From Micrococcales bacterium KH10 (GTDB lineage Bacteria; Actinomycetota; Actinomycetes; Actinomycetales; Cellulomonadaceae): a stretch of DNA of 64,000 bases. The stretch spans positions 620,001-684,000 of the forward strand of contig FZPE01000001.1 of the NCBI GenBank assembly GCA_900188465.1. Direction: 5' to 3'. Positions within the stretch are counted from its first letter, which is position 1. Each line of letters starts with the position of its first letter. The notes under the pieces are model-generated. The model had not been told where the DNA came from, made no database searches, and saw only the letters and a program-made list of their open reading frames with translations. The position numbers were made by a program, and so were the translations under genes. Positions 9,380 to 18,012 of the stretch are shown piece after piece.

Positions 9380-10521
9380 TTATCCCCCCAATCCGCGTAC
9401 TCCTCAGGTAGTTGACCTTGCAGTTTAAGCTCGCGCAGCCGCTTACGGGTCAATGGCTCACCTGGTTTGATGTCAGGGGCAGCCGGTTGTGCCGCTGGCG
9501 GTTGCGGTGTGGCCTCGGCTTCGGGTTGCGATACCGGCGCGGGCTCTGGTGCGAACACCGGTTCGTATGGTGCCTCGGGTTTTGGGGCGGCTGCAGGCGG
9601 CTGATATGGCGGCGCTATCTGAGGTGTAGCTGCTTCTGACGGCTCGAACGTGACAGGTGCAGTTGGCTCTTCTGCTGCTATTTCGTCAGAGGCAGGCTCT
9701 GCGAGTGGCAGCGACGCCGTGGTACTCGGCTGCGCAGCGCTGTGCCGCACCGGCTCTTCCGCAGGTTGGGCGACTTGCCATGCGGGTTCTTCTGTTGGCT
9801 GAGCCTCTTGCCAGGCAGGCGGGCCGGAATGCCACTGTGGTTCCGCCAGGTTTTCTTCGTTGACGGACGCTGCTGTTTCATCGATAGCCGTCTCGTCCTC
9901 AGTGCCGCTCTGGCGCGTGCGCAACAGCAGGAATACCCCGATAGCCAGCAGGACGAGTCCGACCACAATGCCAGGCACCAACCAGTTTCGCGGTACTGGC
10001 ACATTCCAGGACAGCGTCAACTGCGGACTTCCGGTGACCTGCCCATCGGCTCCGACCGTCGCAGCCAGAAGCACGACCTCGTCATCGGTGGCGGTCCAGC
10101 TTAACTCTGCGTTCGCCTCATTGACCGACTCCACAAGCCACATATCGAGACCAGCGGGATTCGGCAGAGCCACCGCTGCAGAATCCGATGTGGTGGCTGC
10201 CAGCGTCTCACGATCAACTAGGCCAGTCACACTGCGATGCGGCGCAGACGCCAACCAGCCTGCGACATCGCTTTGGCGGCCCAAGACCAGCACAACTTGC
10301 TCAGTGGGTTCCCCCTGAGCCGATATCAAAACGGCGTCAGCACCCATCCCCAGCACACCGGGTGCCGTGGTTACCACTTGGTCGCTGTCAGCAAGATTTG
10401 CGGACAATACGGGGTCTGGTCGCCACCAGGTCGCGGTGCCAATCCCGACGACGGCAATCACGACTCCTGCGGCGATCAACACCAGAGCAAGTGCCTTGAA
10501 TACAACTTTTTGTTTCTGCAT
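9376..10521 (-). CDS. Hypothetical bitopic membrane protein with Pro/Ala/Glu-rich cytoplasmic tail
   Basis: 381 residues. An N-terminal membrane segment (about 8-30, ALVLIAAGVVIAVVGIGTA) is followed by an extracytoplasmic domain of about 150 residues, a second membrane helix (about 180-200, LVPGIVVGLVLLAIGVFLLL) and a long tail rich in Pro, Ala, Glu and Gln with repeated WQEAQPTEEP-like units. The end, PLTRKRLRELKLQGQL, resembles the basic LTRRELRE endings seen on several actinobacterial envelope proteins. It is the first gene of a pair with the lipoprotein. Topology suggests an outside domain held near the lipoprotein; no function can be assigned. Confidence 0.72.
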   Translation of the reverse strand: MQKQKVVFKALALVLIAAGVVIAVVGIGTATWWRPDPVLSANLADSDQVVTTAPGVLGMGADAVLISAQGEPTEQVVLVLGRQSDVAGWLASAPHRSVTGLVDRETLAATTSDSAAVALPNPAGLDMWLVESVNEANAELSWTATDDEVVLLAATVGADGQVTGSPQLTLSWNVPVPRNWLVPGIVVGLVLLAIGVFLLLRTRQSGTEDETAIDETAASVNEENLAEPQWHSGPPAWQEAQPTEEPAWQVAQPAEEPVRHSAAQPSTTASLPLAEPASDEIAAEEPTAPVTFEPSEAATPQIAPPYQPPAAAPKPEAPYEPVFAPEPAPVSQPEAEATPQPPAAQPAAPDIKPGEPLTRKRLRELKLQGQLPEEYADWGDK

Positions 10522-10663
10522 CGCTGAGCAAGACTACTCGGTTCGCCCGAGAGATGTTTGGTCGTGAGATTAAGCCGCACGTCGCACGATGATTTAGATC
10601 ACATTCGTTAAGGCGGAAATCAGGCCATGCGGGTACTGTGGTACGGATCCCTCGCAGACCTTC

Positions 10664-10668
10664 AGGAG
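10664..10668 (+). promoter_or_regulatory. Ribosome binding site of the coiled-coil gene
   Basis: AGGAG lies 8 nt upstream of the ATG at 10677 and supports that start. The roughly 150-bp gap back to the divergent gene at 10521 must hold promoters for both directions; I could not place -10/-35 boxes with confidence. Confidence 0.6.
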
Positions 10669-10676
10669 CTTGTTAA

Positions 10677-12350
10677 ATGCATGAGAACACGCCATTTCCC
10701 CTTGCCTTCCGCGGTTATGAGCGCGAGCCTGTTGACGCGGCGCTATCGCAGTTGTCTCGGAAGGTGACCGAAACCGAGGGACAGCTTGCTGAGGCTCGTC
10801 GCCAGATCGCAACGCTCGACGAACGAATCTTGCGAACCGAGGGAGAAGTGGCCGCCGCCAAGATGGCGGCCGCCGAAGCGCACGCTCGCGCCGCAGAAGC
10901 AGATGAGCCCAGTTACTCAGGCCTTGGGGCACGAGTCGAAGTCCTACTGCGATCAGCGGAAGAGCAATCAGCCGCGCTACGATCCGCCGCCACTGCTCAG
11001 GCTGATGAGCTCGTCGCCAAAGCCCAGCAGGAAGCGGAACGACTGCGTCAAGAGAGCCGCCAGGAATCCCAAGACCTACTGGCCCAGTCAGAGCGCAAAA
11101 GTGACGAGTTACTAGCTAGCGCAGCCTCTGAATCGGCCGCTATCCTTACCGCCGCAGAATCCACCGCGCGAGAAACCGTCGCTGCCGCGCAGCGCGATGC
11201 GGAACGACTGCGCACCACAGCTGAGGCTGAGATCACACAACTGCGTTCGACGACTGACCAAGACCTCGCCGCACGCCGCGCGGCCGCCGAGACTGAGCGC
11301 ACAGCCCTCCTCGCGCAGTCGCGCGCCGAAGCGGACCGGCTGGTGAGCGATGCCGAAGAACTCGCCGCGAAGCAACGCTCCGAAGCCCAAGAGCAAGTTG
11401 ACGCAATGCTCGCGGCGGCAACCGCCGAAGCCGAACAGCTTCGTGCCACCGCACGGCAAGAGGCTGAGCAGACCAAGGCGCAAGCTCATGAAGCCGCGCA
11501 AGCCGACCGGGAGAATGCTCACAAGGCGGCGGTCGAACAACTCGACGCGGCGCGCGCACATGCCGATGGAATCCGCCATGAGGCACAACTGGCGTTGAAC
11601 CAGGCCAATGCGCAAGCCGCAGAGATTCGCGAAGAGGCTCGCACTGAGTTGGAGAAGGCCCAAACGCAGGCGAGCGTGCTGCAGGCTGAAGCCGAACAGG
11701 CACTTGAGGCGGCCCGTACCGAGGCTGCGACTCTGCTGGCCGCGGCTCGCGAGCGTCTTGACGAAGCTCGCACGCAGGCCGAGATGATGCATGCGGCAGC
11801 GCGGCGTTCTCGTTCCGAAGCCGACCTGGCCATCGCAGAGCAACGTGAAGAATCCGCCAAAGTCATCGCCGACGAGGCGGCTGCAGCACAAGAACGTGTC
11901 ACAGCGCTCGTCACCGAATCTACTGAGCGTGCCGCTGAAGCCGAACAGCGCACCAACGAGGCCATCGCACAGCTCCAGAAGGTGCAAGAGGAAACTGCCC
12001 ACTTGCGCACGCAGGCCACCAGGCAAGCTCAAGAGCAGGCCGACGAGATTCTGGCTCAGGCCCGTAAGGATGCCGAACGGATTCGTGTGGAGGCTGCTGA
12101 GCAGGCCGCGCAGGAACTGTCCGCGACCCAAAAACAGGTCGACTCGCTGCGCGAGGAACGGGACTCCATCGCATCGCACCTGCACGACCTGCGCACCCTG
12201 CTGTCCGGGGCGCCGATGGACGTGGTCGCACCCTCTGCACCAAGCGCGCCAGACCAGCCGGAAATCGCCGACCAAGAGCAGCAGGACGCACTGGGATCAG
12301 ACGAGCCCGCTACCACGACCGGAGCACAGCGACGCATCAAGCGCGCCTGA
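10677..12350 (+). CDS. DivIVA/Scy-like coiled-coil polar-growth scaffold protein
   Basis: 557 residues. The N-terminus (PFPLAFRGYEREPVDAALSQL) resembles the lipid-binding DivIVA domain, which starts with an F..A..GY....VD motif. Almost all of the remainder, about 30-510, is Ala/Glu/Gln/Arg-rich coiled coil with 11-residue (hendecad-like) A.AEA..L...A repeats, then a Pro-rich, acidic tail ending in RRIKRA. Such proteins (DivIVA/Wag31, Scy, FilP) build cytoskeletal scaffolds at cell poles or septa. The length fits a Scy- or FilP-type protein better than Wag31. It is monocistronic and convergent with the next gene, with 3 bp between stops. Confidence 0.72.
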   Translation: MHENTPFPLAFRGYEREPVDAALSQLSRKVTETEGQLAEARRQIATLDERILRTEGEVAAAKMAAAEAHARAAEADEPSYSGLGARVEVLLRSAEEQSAALRSAATAQADELVAKAQQEAERLRQESRQESQDLLAQSERKSDELLASAASESAAILTAAESTARETVAAAQRDAERLRTTAEAEITQLRSTTDQDLAARRAAAETERTALLAQSRAEADRLVSDAEELAAKQRSEAQEQVDAMLAAATAEAEQLRATARQEAEQTKAQAHEAAQADRENAHKAAVEQLDAARAHADGIRHEAQLALNQANAQAAEIREEARTELEKAQTQASVLQAEAEQALEAARTEAATLLAAARERLDEARTQAEMMHAAARRSRSEADLAIAEQREESAKVIADEAAAAQERVTALVTESTERAAEAEQRTNEAIAQLQKVQEETAHLRTQATRQAQEQADEILAQARKDAERIRVEAAEQAAQELSATQKQVDSLREERDSIASHLHDLRTLLSGAPMDVVAPSAPSAPDQPEIADQEQQDALGSDEPATTTGAQRRIKRA

Positions 12351-12353
12351 GCA

Positions 12354-13181
12354 CTATCCGATCTGATCCAGCAGATCTCCCAGTGCTGCGGCGACCTGCT
12401 GGGGTTGCTCAAATGCGGCGAGATGGCCGGCGTCCGAGACGACGACATGCTCCACATGGGCACGCTCGGCCATCTCCTGTGCTCCAGCGACCGGGCTCAA
12501 CTCGTCATGCTCCCCCACGATGACCACAGCGGGCACAGCCAATTTTTTGGTCAGGTCCAGGTAATCGCCACGGGCCGCCATGGCGCGCTGCGACCAGGCG
12601 ACGCCGGCTGGTGGTTGCTCGTCGATCCATCCCTCGACAGTGTCCAGGATCCGCGGTTCATCGCGGTGTGCCGGGGCAAGTTGCGCCGCTCCCATGGGCC
12701 GCACCGACGCGACACTGGCCGCCTGGGTCACCTCGTCAGCGATGCGCAGTCGATTGGCCCGCGCCTCGGGTGCGTCTCCGGTGTCCTTGGTGTCGACTAA
12801 CGCGATCGCGCGCAGGCCGTCCGGAGCTAGCCTGGCGATCTCCATCGTGACGTACCCGCCCATGGAGACGCCCGCGATAACGAAGTCAGTGATACCCAAT
12901 GCAGTCAGGGTTTCCAGGACCACGTGAGCACTCGTGGTCAAACTCGGTTCGACCTCAGCAGTCCCGGATCTGCCCAGACCAGGTAGATCGAGTGCCACCA
13001 CACCCCACGGTTGGCCACTTTTCGCAAGGCGGTCCGCCAGGGCCTCGGCCGCAGGCAGCCACATGCGGTGATCGAGCGGGAAGGCGTGCAGCAGTACCAC
13101 TGCTTGCCCACTCGTCGGCACTGGTCGAATGGTGACCGTATGCAATTGCGGCAGTGCGTGAACGTCGAGCTCGTCATTCAT
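12354..13181 (-). CDS. Alpha/beta-hydrolase fold protein
   Basis: About 275 residues with a typical alpha/beta-hydrolase fold: oxyanion region LLHAFPLDHRMW, nucleophile elbow GVSMGG (Ser near residue 103), acidic residue in GEHDELSP and catalytic His in SDAGHLAAFEQP. Members close to this pattern include 3-oxoadipate enol-lactonases and non-heme chloroperoxidase-like esterases; the substrate is not clear. Longer starts are possible up to 13253, but the ATG at 13181 overlaps the end of the upstream hydrolase gene by only a few bases (ATGAATGA), a normal operon junction. Two successive hydrolases in one transcript suggest related roles. Confidence 0.83.
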   Translation of the reverse strand: MNDELDVHALPQLHTVTIRPVPTSGQAVVLLHAFPLDHRMWLPAAEALADRLAKSGQPWGVVALDLPGLGRSGTAEVEPSLTTSAHVVLETLTALGITDFVIAGVSMGGYVTMEIARLAPDGLRAIALVDTKDTGDAPEARANRLRIADEVTQAASVASVRPMGAAQLAPAHRDEPRILDTVEGWIDEQPPAGVAWSQRAMAARGDYLDLTKKLAVPAVVIVGEHDELSPVAGAQEMAERAHVEHVVVSDAGHLAAFEQPQQVAAALGDLLDQIG

Positions 13182-13935
13182 CGGCATTCTCCTGATCTGC
13201 TGTCGCGGTTTCGGCATCGCCATGCCAATGATCGGGCAACGGCAATGACACATTCGGCGCTACCGTTGCGACGATCTCGTCCAAGACTCGGCGCACTGCC
13301 GCCTCACCTACCCACAGGTGTTTAGCCCCATCAACGCCGATCACTTCAGCTTGAGGAATGCGCGCAAAGCGCGCCTTGGCGGCGTCGGGTCGCAAATAGT
13401 CGTCCAGTTCCGGGACGAGCACTTTCATCGGACGTCCGAACCGCGCCCAGCGATCAAGATCAGCGTCAGTGGCCCGATGTAGCGGCGGTGAAAGCAAGAT
13501 TGCGCCATTGATGCGCGGGTCCGCGGTGTATTTCAAGGTCAACTCGGTGCCGAAAGACCATCCGACCACCCAGCAGTTCGGCAGTTGGCGTTCGGCGGCG
13601 AAATCGAGCATGGCTGCGACATCGTATTTCTCGCCTCGCCCGCCGTCGAATGATCCCTGACTGGCGCCACGTGGCGAAGACGTGCCGCGGGTGTTGAAAC
13701 GCAGCACGTTCAATCCCGCCAAAGCAGGTAGACGCCAGGACGCCTTGCGGATCACATGGGAATCCATATATCCGCCATGCGTTGGCAACGGATGCAACGT
13801 CAGCAGGGTTCCGACGGCTTGACCATGCAACGGTGAAGCCAGTTCACCGACGAGACGCAAGCCATCCGCGGTATACAGTTCAATGTCTTCACGCTGGGCC
13901 GGGAGGACGGTGGTAGCTCTGATCTGCTCACTCAT
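13174..13935 (-). CDS. Alpha/beta-hydrolase family protein (short-chain acyl/dienelactone-hydrolase type)
   Basis: About 253 residues from the ATG at 13935. The fold is seen from GTLLTLHPLPTHGG (strand and oxyanion loop with a conserved His-Pro), the nucleophile elbow GWSFGT, the Asp in VPELDDYLRP and the His in VDGAKHLWVG. This resembles the alpha/beta hydrolases that act on CocE/dienelactone-type substrates in actinobacteria. The frame is open upstream to 14301, but that extension covers the small zinc-ribbon gene in another frame, so it is not coding. It is the second gene of a three-gene run with the zinc-ribbon protein upstream and the other hydrolase downstream. Confidence 0.8.
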   Translation of the reverse strand: MSEQIRATTVLPAQREDIELYTADGLRLVGELASPLHGQAVGTLLTLHPLPTHGGYMDSHVIRKASWRLPALAGLNVLRFNTRGTSSPRGASQGSFDGGRGEKYDVAAMLDFAAERQLPNCWVVGWSFGTELTLKYTADPRINGAILLSPPLHRATDADLDRWARFGRPMKVLVPELDDYLRPDAAKARFARIPQAEVIGVDGAKHLWVGEAAVRRVLDEIVATVAPNVSLPLPDHWHGDAETATADQENADE

Positions 13936-13963
13936 GATGCGTATCAGCCTAGTTCGTCTCCGG

Positions 13964-14254
13964 TCAGTTATGTCGCTGCCAGCAGCCGGTGTGCCAGTGC
14001 CGCCTGTCGTCAAGTGCGGCTTGAGCGCCCCAGATGGACTCGCTACGCCAGGCAGCAACGTGTGCCGTGCCTGCCGCGATCTTTCGGCCGCATCCAGGAC
14101 AGACATATTCTTTTGTGCCGCCACGGATTTGCTGCACAATCCAGTCTTCACCGCGCCGTTGCTGTGTGGAGCGCCCTCCAGTTGCTCGATCCAGGTCAAG
14201 TTCAGGTATCGGCTGACCGTAGGGACGGCGACGAGAACGACGAGACGATGGCAT
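13964..14254 (-). CDS. Small zinc-ribbon-type protein, conserved in actinobacteria
   Basis: 96 residues. The N-terminus is very basic (RRSRRRPYGQPIPELDLDR). The C-terminal half holds the metal-binding pattern YVCPGCGRKI...AGTAHVAAW, then RRHWHTGCW, giving Cys-x2-Cys, His and a final His/Cys group. Small proteins of this layout are widespread in actinobacteria directly upstream of an alpha/beta hydrolase gene, sometimes labelled ATP/GTP-binding without evidence. The conserved Cys/His spacing and the operon position argue that this frame, not the overlapping extension of the hydrolase, is the real gene. Function is unknown. Confidence 0.75.
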   Translation of the reverse strand: MPSSRRSRRRPYGQPIPELDLDRATGGRSTQQRRGEDWIVQQIRGGTKEYVCPGCGRKIAAGTAHVAAWRSESIWGAQAALDDRRHWHTGCWQRHN

Positions 14255-14387
14255 AAGACCATTGTCTCGCGTCTTGGAACGGTTCTGCTAGCCACTTCCA
14301 AGGAATGACGGGTAGCGTTAGACGAGCGCCCCTGTCGCGCTGATACCCGTACCCACCGCGGTACCTCCGTTCAAGTGAAGGATCCTG

Positions 14388-15341
14388 ATGAAGTCAGTTA
14401 CCACCCGAGTTGCGGCCGTTGCGGTTGCAGCGCTCGTCGCGTTGGCCGGATGTGCCAGTGATTCGGAGACCCCGACAACGCCACCCGCCAACCAAACAGA
14501 ATCCTCACCTGAACCCAGTGAAGAGCCTCCGGCCAATGACCCGACGGTCCTCGATGGCATTACTGTTGAGGGTGCTGCTGGTGAAAAGCCAACCATCACC
14601 TTCGATGCTCCACTGGCTATCAACAGCAGTGCTTTCAAGGTCGCCTCAGCCGGTGACGGCGACACCATCGCAGACGGTGACAGCATCCAGTGTTCACTGG
14701 TTTCAGTCAGTGCAGACGATGGCAGTGAGCTCTACAACAATTACGATGCCGATCCAGAGACCCTGTCGGTCAACGCGTCCACACTTCACCCCGACCTACT
14801 TGAGATGCTCATCGGCCAGCAGGTCGGAGTCCGCCTCATCCTCGGCAGTCCCGCTGCGTCAGAGACTGAGACACCGGCAAGCATCGCGGTGCTCGAGGTT
14901 CTTGGCATCGTAGAGGTGCTTGAGGATGTCGCCGCTGACACCGCTGGTCTGCCTTCCGTGGAGTTCGCTGACGATGGCAGCCCTACGATCACTGTGCCAG
15001 AAGGCTTCACCAGTCCTGAGTTGGTGCAGCGCATCGTGCTCGAAGAAGGCGACGGCGACGTGGTGAGCGCATCGGACACCATCACTGCGCACTACACCGG
15101 TGTGAAGGCATCGGACAGTACTGTCTTCGATTCCTCCTGGGAACGTGGCGAGCCTATCGACTTCTCCCTGCAGCAGGTTGTTCAGGGCTGGACAGTTGGC
15201 TTGAGTGACGTCAAGGTCGGTTCAACGGTGATGCTGATCATTCCGCCAAGCATGGGCTATGGAGCAAGCGAAGGCCACGAACTGCAGAACGAGACCATGG
15301 TCTTCGTGGTCAAGATAGAGGCGATCGCCGACGGCGCATAA
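14388..15341 (+). CDS. FKBP-type peptidyl-prolyl cis-trans isomerase, lipoprotein
   Basis: 317 residues. The signal peptide ends in the lipobox ALAGC (Cys near residue 22), followed by a Thr/Pro/Glu linker. A first domain of about 130 residues resembles a degenerate FKBP module. The C-terminal domain (about 205-317) is a good FKBP fold: DTITAHYTGVKASDSTVFDSSW, VVQGWTVGL and the IIPPSMGYGASEG region carrying the conserved Tyr/Gly. It would act on exported proteins outside the membrane. A GC-rich hairpin follows the gene. No operon partner. Confidence 0.88.
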   Translation: MKSVTTRVAAVAVAALVALAGCASDSETPTTPPANQTESSPEPSEEPPANDPTVLDGITVEGAAGEKPTITFDAPLAINSSAFKVASAGDGDTIADGDSIQCSLVSVSADDGSELYNNYDADPETLSVNASTLHPDLLEMLIGQQVGVRLILGSPAASETETPASIAVLEVLGIVEVLEDVAADTAGLPSVEFADDGSPTITVPEGFTSPELVQRIVLEEGDGDVVSASDTITAHYTGVKASDSTVFDSSWERGEPIDFSLQQVVQGWTVGLSDVKVGSTVMLIIPPSMGYGASEGHELQNETMVFVVKIEAIADGA

Positions 15342-15369
15342 CAGCGACGTAGCATTACAAATCAATACG

Positions 15370-15411
15370 CGTGTGGCCTGGCCTCCCGACTTATCGGTGC
15401 CAGGCCACATG
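15370..15411 (+). terminator. Hairpin terminator after the FKBP gene
   Basis: TGTGGCCTGGC (15372-15382) pairs with GCCAGGCCACA (15399-15409), extended by one G-T and one C-G pair. The loop is 16 nt. There is no strong U-tract. Confidence 0.55.
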
Positions 15412-15462
15412 CTGTATAGGGGGCCACGAGAAGACTTGCCCTGCCGTGGCTAGGATGAACTC

Positions 15463-16737
15463 GTGGAAAATCGAGACGTGGCACCGCAAGCCGCTGAGGC
15501 CGCGGGCAATGCTGAGCAACATTCGCCCATTCGCCGAAGATCGTCACAGATCAGCGAGTTCACTCGCAATCAAAAACGCGCACTAGCTGTCATGACAGTG
15601 ATAGCGCTCGGTTTCGGCGCCTACTTCCTACGCGGCTATCTGGAACTGATCGCGCTCGCCGGAATACTTGCGTACTTCTTCCGACCGCTCTACGTACGCC
15701 TCGAGCGCCGATGGAATGCTGGAGCAGCATCGACGCTGACGGTCTTGACGGCGTTGGCGGTCGTGGTCCTCCCGTTGACCGGAATTCTGGCGATGGCGGT
15801 GGCGCAGATCAAACAGATGATCGACAGCGTCAGCGACTGGGTAGCCAAGACGGACATCAACGAACTCGGCGATCGCATCCTGCAGATGGTCAATGATGCG
15901 CTGGATCGAATTCCTTTCCTCGATGTGGAGTTGACGTCCGAGAACATAGAGGCCGGGGCATCAAAACTAGCATCGAGCATGGGAGATTTCGCACTTAACT
16001 TCGCGAAGGAGTCGGTGGGCGGAATCGCAGGGGCGGTGACCGCCATCATCATCTTCCTGTACGTCTTTATAGCGATCCTCGGCAAGGGCCCCAAGCTCGT
16101 CAGCCTGGTCAAAGACCTGAGCCCTTTGTCTCCCGCGATCTCGGACATCTACGTATCGAAAATCGGTGCGATGGCCAAGGCGACCGTGGGTGGTCAGTTC
16201 CTGATCGCGCTGGTCCAAGGATTGCTCGGGGCAGTCTCGATCTACATCGCGGGAATCCACCAGGGATTCTTCATGTTCGTCATCTTCCTCACGGTCCTGT
16301 CGATCATCCCGCTGGGCAGCGGCATTGTGACGATTCCACTCGGTATCGCGATGGCGCTGACCGGAAACATTCCCGGCGGTATCCTCGTGGTGCTCTTCCA
16401 CATCTTGGTCACATCGAACGTCGACAACATCTTGCGTCCGATGCTGGTGCCACGCAGCGCTCACCTATCGCCAGCGCTCATGCTGCTCGCTGTGTTCGCA
16501 GGCCTGTCGATGTTCGGTTTCACCGGAATCGTGTTCGGACCGATCATCATGATCGTCATCGTCACGACCATCAAGCTTTATCGCGTCGTCATAAAAGGCG
16601 CCATCTGGGACGACGATCTGGACGATCGCAGCAACGACACCAGCAAGAAGAATCCTTGGAAGCGATTCAAGGATTGGCTCGGGGCGAAGCGTACAAGTGC
16701 GAAGTCGGGTGCCTCCGGCACAAACGAAACGGGCTGA
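15463..16737 (+). CDS. AI-2E family transporter (permease)
   Basis: 424 residues, GTG start. The hydrophilic N-terminus (about 40 residues) is followed by about eight membrane segments: ALAVMTVIALGFGAYFLRGY, LIALAGILAYFFRPLY, a soluble loop, GIAGAVTAIIIFLYVFIAILG, the VGGQFLIALVQGLLGAVSIYIAG stretch and the C-terminal LMLLAVFAGLSMFGFTGIVFGP. This is the AI-2E/UPF0118 pattern. Family members export autoinducer-2 or other small molecules, or act as Na+/H+ antiporters; the substrate here is unknown. The cytoplasmic tail is basic. The gene probably neighboured nrdF before the mobile element inserted. Confidence 0.87.
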   Translation: MENRDVAPQAAEAAGNAEQHSPIRRRSSQISEFTRNQKRALAVMTVIALGFGAYFLRGYLELIALAGILAYFFRPLYVRLERRWNAGAASTLTVLTALAVVVLPLTGILAMAVAQIKQMIDSVSDWVAKTDINELGDRILQMVNDALDRIPFLDVELTSENIEAGASKLASSMGDFALNFAKESVGGIAGAVTAIIIFLYVFIAILGKGPKLVSLVKDLSPLSPAISDIYVSKIGAMAKATVGGQFLIALVQGLLGAVSIYIAGIHQGFFMFVIFLTVLSIIPLGSGIVTIPLGIAMALTGNIPGGILVVLFHILVTSNVDNILRPMLVPRSAHLSPALMLLAVFAGLSMFGFTGIVFGPIIMIVIVTTIKLYRVVIKGAIWDDDLDDRSNDTSKKNPWKRFKDWLGAKRTSAKSGASGTNETG

Positions 16738-16770
16738 GAACGAGCCGTTGATCGACACGTCTCAGCCCGT
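16729..16770 (+). terminator. Terminator hairpin overlapping the AI-2E permease stop
   Basis: ACGGGCTGAGA (16729-16739, containing the TGA stop) pairs perfectly over 11 bp with TCTCAGCCCGT (16760-16770). The loop is 20 nt and no T-run follows. Confidence 0.6.
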
Positions 16771-16817
16771 CCGGGTCGGCGACAGGTCTGTCGTCGTTGA
16801 CTAAGAGGCTTCTAGTC

Positions 16818-16827
16818 AGAAGTCCCA
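16818..16827. other. Candidate left attachment site
   Basis: AGAAGTCCCA, the left copy of a 10-bp direct repeat. On the minus strand it reads TGG GAC TTC T followed by GA, which would restore a Trp-Asp-Phe-stop end for nrdF. Confidence 0.5.
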
Positions 16828-17140
16828 GTTTTGGCTCAGAACTCCCAAATCTCACCGAGAGGCGCGAGATCCTGCGGTTTCTTCAGCACCGCGGATCGCT
16901 CGTGCCCTCCGCGTGCCCCTTCACTCGGCGAGGCGTCCATTGAGCGCCACGACCGGGTCGGGAACACCTCTCCAGGCTACGCCGCCTGCACGCAGACCGC
17001 ACAAGTATGTTCATTCAGCGCATCCACCTCGAAGCATCTAGGCCAGAAACCACAGGGGTCACTGCACAGGCAAACCACACTGCGACCCGTGGAACCCCAA
17101 GATTTCCACGCACCATATTGGTCAGAGACGACGGGGAGGC
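16828..17140. other. Gene-poor left end of the element
   Basis: The stretch from the permease terminator to 17141 has no convincing gene. A plus-strand frame (16831-17241) runs through it, but it lacks a recognisable domain and ends inside the real gene on the other strand. On the minus strand a short open stretch near 16840-16930 could be a gene remnant. I find no tRNA or tmRNA here. Confidence 0.4.
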
Positions 17141-18010
17141 CTAGTACGGAACCGGATCAGAAAGGAAGTCGATATCAAGCTGTTCTGAACGCCGCATCTT
17201 TGCCAGCGAAAACTCGTCATCAGAACTCAGCTCGCCAGTAACAGAAATCACAGCATCACGAACTTGAGGGTCATCTTCGAACTTCTGCTTCGGTTTGCAC
17301 CGCTCAGCAAGCTTTTCAGCAAATAACGACCACAACATGGACAACCGCACCCGATCCTTCTCGCGGGTGATTTGTTCACAGATTACATTCAAGTCGCTCG
17401 GAAAAGTACTGAGATCTGGGAAGGAGTCATCTTCATGAAGGCTTGGAACAGCACCCGCGTGAACAATGACATGCAGAACCAGCTCAAATGGTCCTTGTTC
17501 CCAAGACACGGCCTCCACTCGAATCTCGGTCACTTCATGCAAAACTTGGCCAAGCGCGCTTGTTGGCTTGTCATGCTTTGAGCGGATGAGCTCCTGCACT
17601 GGCGCCAGCCAGGGCTGAACTTCATCAGGCATCGCAAACCGCCCAAACCAACGGCCCACCGCGAGTCCAAATTCGCGAGCCGCATACCCATCCGCAATGC
17701 TAAGCGTCTTTACCTCGCGAACACCTTGGACACTCTTCTTCTCAACTGAGAACATCTGAGCCAGGTCAGCAAACTTGCCGTCCTCCTCTGTCGACACCAA
17801 CGGGTAACGCGGGTTCTCACGTTTTAACGCTCCCCTGCGGGCGTTTACGTCGTCAAGTTGCACGAGCGGGGAAATCTGAATGAGCTCGCGCTTCGGCTGA
17901 ACGACATCGCACGTCTGGGACACGATAACGAACTGGCCATGAAGATCTGCCTCGCCTCCCAGCTCGAGCACACAGCCCTGCCGTAGCCCGCGAAAATACA
18001 CCTCATCCAT
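17141..18010 (-). CDS. Uncharacterised 'SQTCDVV' protein, third gene of cargo operon
   Basis: 289 residues, soluble, no signal peptide or membrane segment. The start carries RGLRQGCVLELGG and then VIVSQTCDVVQP (residues about 27-38), a Ser-Gln-Thr-Cys-Asp core I associate with a group of unannotated actinobacterial proteins. The middle has FADLAQMFSVEKKSV, and the C-terminal third is helical and charged. The invariant-looking Cys-Asp might be catalytic or metal-binding, but I cannot assign a domain. It starts 2 nt after the HTH gene stop, so it is translationally linked. Base composition is lower in GC than the housekeeping genes around, a sign of transfer. Confidence 0.75.
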   Translation of the reverse strand: MDEVYFRGLRQGCVLELGGEADLHGQFVIVSQTCDVVQPKRELIQISPLVQLDDVNARRGALKRENPRYPLVSTEEDGKFADLAQMFSVEKKSVQGVREVKTLSIADGYAAREFGLAVGRWFGRFAMPDEVQPWLAPVQELIRSKHDKPTSALGQVLHEVTEIRVEAVSWEQGPFELVLHVIVHAGAVPSLHEDDSFPDLSTFPSDLNVICEQITREKDRVRLSMLWSLFAEKLAERCKPKQKFEDDPQVRDAVISVTGELSSDDEFSLAKMRRSEQLDIDFLSDPVPY

Positions 18011-18012
18011 GT

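Noticed and set aside
11112-12275. Long minus-strand frame opposite the coiled-coil gene
   Set aside because: Cys/Leu/Arg-rich composition arises from the repetitive Ala/Glu codons of the real gene; no start signal.
13936-14301. N-terminal extension of the second alpha/beta hydrolase
   Set aside because: It covers a conserved zinc-ribbon gene in another frame, and the hydrolase fold is complete from 13935.
16740-16900. Possible tRNA or tmRNA as attachment site near the left end
   Set aside because: I could not fold a cloverleaf or find a T-arm consensus or CCA end; the nrdF-end repeat explains the data better.
16831-17241. Plus-strand frame of 136 codons at the left end of the element
   Set aside because: It overlaps the 3' end of the 289-residue gene, has no ribosome site and looks like noncoding translation.
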